A DNA stretch of 64,000 nt from Paenibacillus_T sp033239625 (GTDB taxonomy: Bacteria; Bacillota; Bacilli; Paenibacillales; Paenibacillaceae): positions 1 to 64,000 of the forward strand of contig NZ_BTCK01000019.1 in the NCBI RefSeq assembly GCF_033239625.1, given 5' to 3'. This document shows positions 9,101 through 16,400 of this stretch, one piece after another. The position numbers were made by a program, and so were the translations under genes. Numbering within the stretch: position 1 is the first letter of the stretch; each line of letters starts with the position of its first letter. The notes below the pieces were generated by a model that was not told where the DNA came from, made no database searches, and was given only the letters and a program-made list of their open reading frames with translations.

Positions 9101-10276
9101 GAAAAACTTCGATTTGAGCGGAAGCGTGATGAGATAATCGCCGAGCGGCTTAATAAGCAATGATTGCCACCAGTCGTTCGATGCGATCGGCGTGTTGACC
9201 GCTGCCGTCTTGTTGCCTGGATAGTTCGGCTGCGGGAACGTCCAATCGTTCGTCAAGTAGCTGCCCGTTCCAACCGATACTTTGGAAGGCGTCGGAAGCG
9301 GCTGAATCGTATAGACCGGCTGCGGCTGTCCCGCGATATAGTCGTACACTTCGAAATCGTAAAGACTGTAGCCGAAGCTCGTGCCTCTGCCAATGCCTTT
9401 CATTCGAACATAACGGCCGGAAGCATAGACCGGAATGTCCTGTTTGCCGCCTGCGCCATGAATCTCGCGATAGACGGTATTCCAATTGGAGACATCGTCG
9501 GATACCTGCAGATCGAATACGCGGCCGTAAGATTCCCAGTTCAGAACGATGCGGCCGATCGTCCGTTTATTGCCTAGATCGACGTAGATCCACTCGTTGT
9601 CCGTCTGGTTCGAGCCCCAGCGCGTCGACGAATTGCCGTCCACTGCATTCGCGGCAACCGTAGCGCCAGGCGGCAGGTAGCCGGATTGCTCGAACGAAGA
9701 TGCCGTCACCGGCTTATTGAGCGCAACGTTCGGACCGTATTGAACCGGCGGCTGATTCACGCCCCCCGTACCATAAACCTCGAATTCGAATATCGAATAA
9801 CCGTAAGCTGCAAGCGAACGCTGCGTCCCGAGGACGCGGACGAACCGTCCCGTACCCGATACGGTCAGGTCGTCGATACCGCCGTCGCCAGTCGTCGTGG
9901 CATAAATGTTCGTCCAGTTGGACTCGTCGTTTGACGTTTGCACTTGATATGCGGTGGCGTAGGCGCCTTCCCATTGGATTTTGACGCGATCAATCGAGGC
10001 GTTTGCACCTAGATCAATGTAAATCCACTGCGGGTCCGTTCCCCAAGCGCTTGACCAACGGGATCCGGCATTGCCGTCCACTGCCAGATTGGCCGCATTG
10101 TTGCCTTCGACCGACGAAGCGTACGCCGTGCGGTTAAGCGATAATAAATACGAGCCTGCCGCCGCATCCGCTTGCTTCGCCGGCGCGAGCGAGACGATCG
10201 TGCCGAGCATAGCTGCAATTAACGCCGAAATCCCCAATCTGCGTGCGGCTTTTGTTCCAAAACCTCTGTTCTTCAT
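6161..10276 (-). CDS. Secreted GH81 endo-beta-1,3-glucanase with four F5/8C domains
   Basis: The 1371-aa product carries a signal peptide (basic start, hydrophobic core, cleavage near residue 39). Order: F5/8 type C (discoidin) domains at about 45-170 and 183-312, a GH81 catalytic region at about 330-1060, then two more F5/8C domains at about 1100-1225 and 1235-1371, with a Gly-rich linker before the third. GH81 signatures are SNDWWQSLL, the TDHHFTYGYY segment with D772, and SGNNQEAAGES with E847 and E851, matching the acid/base residues of the family. The enzyme cuts internal beta-1,3 bonds of laminarin, callose or fungal/oomycete cell walls outside the cell. There is no SLH or LPXTG anchor, so it is likely released. 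AAGGAGG precedes the ATG. It lies downstream of the giant GH16 gene with a terminator between, so it probably has its own promoter. Confidence 0.88.
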   Translation of the reverse strand: MKNRGFGTKAARRLGISALIAAMLGTIVSLAPAKQADAAAGSYLLSLNRTAYASSVEGNNAANLAVDGNAGSRWSSAWGTDPQWIYIDLGANASIDRVKIQWEGAYATAYQVQTSNDESNWTNIYATTTGDGGIDDLTVSGTGRFVRVLGTQRSLAAYGYSIFEFEVYGTGGVNQPPVQYGPNVALNKPVTASSFEQSGYLPPGATVAANAVDGNSSTRWGSNQTDNEWIYVDLGNKRTIGRIVLNWESYGRVFDLQVSDDVSNWNTVYREIHGAGGKQDIPVYASGRYVRMKGIGRGTSFGYSLYDFEVYDYIAGQPQPVYTIQPLPTPSKVSVGTGSYLTNDWTFPQPNYPGNKTAAVNTPIASNDWWQSLLIKPLGDYLITLPLKSKFFKQGLGLLNPGAGWLSADGKAVNADGNPDVYVMASNINTSTMANRVTGYGDFSVSTVLSDNAADKMKATFTKGSPYVFTEFSDPSSVELYSTLIAGATDPSGAAILTTEGSTYTGDRIGLRIQNADGRPNPVMTNRYYGIFAPPGTVFKKVGAKIKIQLGSGGNYMSIATMPAASDLDLYYQHAYAFVTGSSAAYSYNEATSDVTTTLSVTTQLKRTGFTDQTMLALYPHQWKKTTNALTTRAYPSVRGNLKVKEGNAFTTVDKFYGMVPTFTEPGNAEYARQQMESYLAVLDQETTNNIMNGDAYWQGKALHPLAMGVLEANEIGDTALRNKFLTRIKTILTDWYTYTEGEPEYFMYYNNDWGTMYYRNSGFGANYGITDHHFTYGYYVFASAILATFDDSFRTNYGGMVEQLVRDYANPSHSDPQYPAFRNFDPYEGHSWAGGYADNDSGNNQEAAGESLFGWVGEYMWGLLTGNVDYRNAAIYGFTTELNAVQQYWFNYDGDNWLPEWTHKSVGQVYGSSNFFGTFFSGEPVHVYGIHWLPTAEYLTSYGLNKDKAAALYNGFVADNGGTPGTDWQHIVWPIRALSDPQSVLAGWNTTNMQRNEIFNTYWFVNGMASLGERTKDVWATGWSSATVYKKNNVYTAQVWNPTSNTVTVTFKNASGTTGTAVVGPHSLVKVNPMTNSNASDQWVAWDGTSGGGSGGDGGNVGTQQPGANLALNKAVTVSSTEAPFAESNATDGNAATRWASVPNVDAQWLTVDLGSVQTLTKVKLTWEVAYGKSYKIQLSNDNASWTDVYATTTGDGGTDEVAITGSGRYLRINMTERGTIYGYSLYEVEAYNDGTTTPPPTSALLSLNKSAAASTVEGPFAASAAVDADLNTRWGSALGVDGQWISIDLGQVRTITRIALNWEAAYGKSYKLQVSGDGSNWTDVYSTTTGDGGNDDVVVSGTGRYVRMYGTERGTPYGYSLYNFEVYGY

Positions 10277-10341
10277 TACTTGCCTCCTTTAATTGTGTTG
10301 CGTGTGCATTAACAGAATAGGAAATGCATACGCATTTTTTG

Positions 10342-10414
10342 TATAGAAAGAGCTGCCCCGGCTTATGTGCCGGCTGCTGGACGTTGTCCATTGCAGCCGG
10401 TACCGAAGCAGCTC
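10342..10414 (-). terminator. Terminator after the giant GH16 gene
   Basis: On the minus strand GAGCTGC and GCAGCTC enclose further nested CCGGC/GCCGG repeats, giving a long branched stem, followed by TTTCTATAC and a nearby T-rich stretch. It begins 30 nt after the stop codon at 10444. Confidence 0.65.
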
Positions 10415-10443
10415 ACCATACCGCTATTATGTTGACACCTCTC

Positions 10444-13400
10444 TTAGTAAACTTCTATCTCGTATAAGGACGGTCCATATGGCGGGAAGCCTTTGTCCGT
10501 CATGTACACACGGATGTACCGGCCTGAAGATCCGCTCATATCGATCGACTCCGCGTACGATTGCCCGACATCGATCGCGAGTGTACGGTCAAGCGATTGA
10601 ACAGTCGTCCAATCGCTGCCATTGTCCGATACTTGCACGAGCAGCTTGGACGCATAAGCCCGTTCCCAATACAGCTTGAGCGAGGTTAACGACTTGCCTG
10701 CACCTAGATCGACGACAACCCACTCCGGCGAAGGCGTCGCCGAATTGTTGGCTGCCCAATCCGCTTCCCAGCGGTTCGTCAAAACGCCGTCCGTCAGGAG
10801 CGAGGCGCTGCCGTTCGCGCTGGAAGCCGCGGCCGACGCATGCAGCGCCAGATTCGTTCCAGCGGATGGCTGACCGCCGCCAGTTCCAGGGTCCCCTCCG
10901 TTGCCGGGGTCCGGATCGCCTCCATTACCTGGATCCGTACCGCCGCCTGCCGGGGTGCCGTATACTTCGAACTCCCATAACGAATAGCCATATGGGGTGC
11001 CGCGAGTCAATCCGTACATCCGAACATGCCGCGCTACAGCGCCATTCATCGCAATCGTATCCAGTCCGCCATTGCCTGCGGGCTCGGCATATACGTCGGT
11101 CCAATCGCTTTCTTGCGGAACATCAGCGGTAGACACTTGAATGCGGTACGTCTTGGCGTATGCGCCCTCCCAGTTCAAGACAACCGTGTCGAGAAGGTGC
11201 AGCTTGCCCAGATCAACGGCAATCCACTGCGGATCGGCAGCCGCCGATTCCCAGCGCGTGCCGACTGCGCCATCGAATGCATTCGCTGCCGGCTGCGACG
11301 TCGTTGATGCTGTCGCGGTTTTGCCGAGCGCGACGTTGGACGCGGCCGACTTCACTTCCTGTATCACGGATGCCGCAGCATAACCGTTGGCTTGAATAAC
11401 GATCGAATACGTCTTGATCGTCGGGAACAACGATGCATCAACATGAATAACGCCAGCGTCGATCGTCACCTTGCCGCTCGGCACCGCCGCGCCGTCAATC
11501 GTAACGCTGCCGATCGAGCTTCTCCATGCCGCATCGTCCGCAAAAGCAATATCGATGCCGCTGCCGATCTTATTGTCCGTGGAATCGGCTTGCAGCACCG
11601 GCCCCGATTTCACTTCCCGGATGACGACATCGTCGATATAAATCGTATGCGGCGCGTTAGGCGTGCTGCTGTCCGACGTTACGACGTTGCCGAGCAAATA
11701 CTTGAGCGTCAGCGTCGTTGCCGCCCCTGCGCGAAGACTCGTCGCATACGTCTTGCTGCTGTCCGACGTAATATTGAATGCCGTCTGCTGGTTGTTGTTA
11801 TAGCCGCCAAGCTCGATCAGAATCGGCCGATCGGCAGTCGACCAAGCTCGGAAGCTCAATTCATAGGACTTGCCGGACTCAAGCACGATGCCTGATTGAA
11901 GCAGCTGGGTCGACCAAGACACCGGTACGTTCCACTGCGGATGAATGCCGCCATGGTACGCGATATCGAGCTTGGCGGAGCCATTCTCCACGGCGAACGT
12001 CGAGACGCCGCTCTCGCCCACCCATGTATCCCAGCCCGTATCGCCGCTTGCGAAACTTCCGTTCAACACGATGCTGCCATTCTGCGCGTATACGGTCTGG
12101 TTAACCGCCGTATCCGCATATCCGTCCGCCTTCACAGTAACGGCATACGTCTGGTCTTGGGCGAATACGCCTGCCGCAAGCTCGATGACGCCGGACTGAA
12201 CGCTGTATTGGGCCGCTCTAAGCGCCGTGCCGTTGACCGTTACGGACCGCACAGCTGCTTCCCATGCCGCATCCGGCGTGAACGTCAACTGAATCGGCTG
12301 ACCTACTCGGTTGTCGACAGCGTCGGCAATTACCATCGGCGGACGCTTCACTGGCGCGTTCTGAATTTCGACCACTACGTCATCGATATAGATGTCGTGC
12401 GCGCCTGCCGGTACGTTGCCTAGCTTGCCGAGCAGGAATTTCAAGGCGACGCTTTCGTCGGCCGTCATCTTGAAGCTGTACTGGAACGTCTGCCAATCCG
12501 TCGTCAAGCCGATCGAGCCCGTGTCGAACCGCCGCGTGTATGTGGCATTCTCCAGCGTCGCTTGGATTTCACGCGGCACGCTTGATTTGGCCCGGAACGA
12601 TACGACGTACGTCATCCCCTTGCTCAGCTTCAGGTTCGATTGGTTGAACATGACGTTCCACGATTCGCCGCCAACGTTCGTTACGGAGATTTTCGCCGCG
12701 CCGGCTTCCGGTTGGAAGCTCGCTGCGCCGCCTTGCGTGAACGGTTCCCATGCCGAAAGGCCAGCGGACAAATCGCCGTTCTTGAGCGGGAACAACTCGA
12801 TGCCGGAGAAATCTACGTTGCGATTCGACAGACGAACAAGCTTGACGTTGTCGAGCGCGACGTCTTCGTCGCTGCCGCCAAGCAGGAAGACCAGTCGTCC
12901 GTCGTTCACGGATACTCCCTGCGGCATCGTAAACGTGAACGTCTGCGAAGCCATAGCGGTTCCGAGCGAGATATTCGCTTGCTCCGCGTACACGACCGCG
13001 CCGTCCGTACTTACCAAACGTACGCCGATCGTTCTTGCCGCCGACGCCTTCGCGTCGAAGGTCAGCTTATAGTCGTCGGTTTGAAGCAATTGAATGCCCT
13101 GCTGCTCCAGCGTCACCGCATTCGATGCGCTGCCGCCGCTTGTTAGGCCAGCCTCCAATTGTCGCCTGTTCGAATCGACGGAAGCTGTCGCGGCCGCCCC
13201 GGACTTCGTTATGAAGCTCCAATACTTCATCCGGTCCATCGTGCCAAGGTCGAACGTGCCGTTGTAGACATGGTTGCCGTCGGCAAGCGGTTCCTTGCTG
13301 CCGTTCGGATCGGACAGAAGATCCGTTTCTTCGAGCACAACGTTGCCGATCCAAATGCTGCCCGTGCTCAGGCCCATATTAAATTCGAGTCTTGCTGCAT

Positions 13401-16400
13401 TATCCGTCTCCGCATTCATCGTGAACCGGTATTCGTAATGCTGCATTCCCGTCTTGAGCGATACGTCGAAGCTGTCCGAGTACGTCGCCCATCCGTTGTC
13501 GTCGTCGCCGCCGAACTTCAGACTCATCGCGCGGTTCTCCGACGCTTTCGCATCGAAGCTGACCTTGTAGGTGTGACCGCGCGTCAGCGTTGCATATTGG
13601 ATCATTTGAATCGCATAGGACTGATTGCCGCCGTTTGTTATCGAAGCTTTCGCATACGGTACGCCGCTGATGTTATCGATCGAAGCGCTGGCCGCTCCGC
13701 CGAAATCAGGCGTATGCAGGAAGCTCCAATAGGTCGGATCAAGCGGCGTGCCCGAAGCTGCAACGTCTTTCAAACCGCGGGCATAGCTCTTGTCATAGAG
13801 CAAATTGCCATCGATCGGCGCCTTGCCGTTGCTTGGGAAAGGCTCCTTCGTAATAACCGGCTCCGTCGGCGTTCGATATGGACGACCCGTTAAGTCGTAT
13901 ACCCGCACATAGTCTACTTTCATTACAGCCGGAATCTTCGATGCATCCGGCAAGCGGTTGCCGTCGAATGCGCCGCCGACCGCCAAGTTCAGAATCATGT
14001 AGAACGGTTTATCGAACGGTGCCGGATAGGCATACTTATCCGGTTGGCCCGCACCCGTGCTATCCCAATTGTTCGCGGTCTTGAACAGGTTGCCGTCTAC
14101 GTACCAGCGAATTTCGCCTGGCTCCCATTCAACCGCGTACGTATGATAGTCAGCGATCGATTCGCCGCTCGGGAAATCGTAGGTTCCGCCTGTCGACTTA
14201 TTGTTCGGCGCAGCCTTGCCGTAATGGATCGTGCCCGCCACTTCCTGCGGCAGTCGTCCCCTTGCCTCCATGATGTCGATCTCGCCGGAGGAAGCCCACG
14301 TTCCGTAGTCGCTGCCTGCCGGCATCATCCAGAATGCCGGCCATATGCCGTCGCCTGTCGGCAATTGCATCCGCGCCTCGAACCGTCCATAGGTTTGCGT
14401 GAAGGTCGGCTGCGTATATACCCGCCCAGACGTGTACGGCTTGCCGCTATAACCGTCGTTCTTAGCTGTGATGACCAGATTGCCGTCCTCGACCGTCATA
14501 TTCTCTGAGCGGTAGTACTGCTGTTCGTTATTGCCCCAGCCGTCCAAGCCGTATTGCGAGCCTGTGCCCAGCTGATAAGCCCATTTGTCCAAATTGATGC
14601 CGTTCGAATCGAGATTCGTGCCGCTGCCATCAAACTCGTCCTGCCAGACGAGGCTCCAGTCGCTCGGCTTGTCGATTTGCTGCGTGACGGTTGCCTTCTC
14701 GTAGCCGGATGCTTTCACGACGATCTCGTAATTGCGCTCCTCGTCGAATAACGAATCGGCAAGCGTGATCGCTCCGCTTCCAACCGTATATAACTGTGCA
14801 TTGGCCTCATGGCCATCTACCCATACCGATGTAATTGCGCTGCGCCAAGCCGACTGATCCGCGAACGTAATCGTGATCGGCTGACCGAGGACGTTGTCCG
14901 ATGCATCCGGCGACAATGCCGGCGGCGTTGTCAGATGAATATCATCGCGGCTGCTTACACGTTCGCCCGCCGCCTCCAATGCGCCTTTCACGTCAACTCG
15001 TACGTTGTCGATCCATACGTCGTGCGCGCCTGCGGCTGCAGCGCCGGACGGTTTGCCCATCAGAAACTTCAGACCTGCGATATCATCCTTGTCCACCGTG
15101 AACTCGTAGCTGTACGTATTCGTCGTATCGTCCAGCTGCACCGTCTCGTTCAAATAACGGAAGAATGAGCTGTTCTCGACCGACAAGTCTATTGTTCTTG
15201 GCTTCGTGGAGCGCGCAGTGAACGTGGCGACATACGTCTTGCCTTTCACAAGCTGCAGCGGCTCCTGGATCAGCATGACATCCCATGGATTCGCACCTTC
15301 GTTGCCGATCGCGGCATGATAAGCGCCGTTATCGAACGATACGCTGGCGCGGGAATCGCCGTCGTAATCGCCTTGCAGATGCGTGCTCCATTCGCTGCGG
15401 CCTGCCGCAAAGTCTCCGTTCTGAATGAGGAATGCGCGGCTGCGCGCGTTCTTCAGCTCGACGCGAACGTTATCGACGTAAACATCGTGCGCCGTCAACG
15501 CCGCTTCGCCTTCAAGCTTGCCAAGCAGCAGCTTGAACGATGCCGTCAAATCGGTATCCGCCGGCAGCTCGTAGCTGAACGTCTGGGCCGAAGCGGTCAG
15601 ATTAACCTTCTCTGACACGTAACGTTGTCCGCCTGCGTCGACGACGATTTCCGCAGCGCGCGGCTTCGTCGAACGAATGTCTGCGGAAACGACGTAAACA
15701 TTGTCCTTATGCAGGCCGAAGTCCGTCTGCATCAGCATAACGTCCCAAGGATTGACGCCTTCGCTTGCGATGGCGATCTTCATCTCGCCTTGCGGCGTCA
15801 CACTGAAGTCAGCGCTCGATCCCCAGCCGTCGTAGCGGCCTTGAACATGCTCGCTCCAAGCCGTCTTGCCAATGGAGAAATCGCCATTCTTGAGCGGGAA
15901 TTGTTCGGCAAGCGGAAGCTCTCCCACGTTGTTGTTCGTCAATCGAACGAGCTTCACGTCGTCGAGCGTTACATTGCCGTTATCGCCGCCGAGCAGCAGC
16001 AGCAATTGCCCTTCCGGATCGGTTACGCCTGCTCCCGTCGTGAAATGTACCGTATACGTTGTCCAAGCCGACGTAAGTGCCTTCGTAACTGGCGCAATAA
16101 ACGATGTGCCGTCCGATTTGGCGGCACTGATCGCAATCGAGCGATCCTTCGAAGCCTTCGCCTTGAATGTCAGCTCGTAATCGTTGCCTTCTACGAACGA
16201 GATGCCCTTCTGCAACAGCTTCACTGCGTCTGTGCTTGCGCCGCCGCTGGTAATGGAGGCAACGAACTGACGATCCGGGTTAACGGATGCTGTTGCAGCT
16301 GCGCCGCTGCCTGCGTTGAAGTGCCAATACGTCATCCGGTCTACCCGACCGAGGTCGAACATGCCATTGTAGACATGGTTGCCGCCGATCGGCTCCTTCG

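Noticed and set aside
6959..9163. A 734-codon open frame on the plus strand
   Set aside because: It lies wholly antisense to the GH81 gene, is rich in Arg and Val as expected from complementing GC-rich codons, and has no recognisable domain or ribosome binding site.
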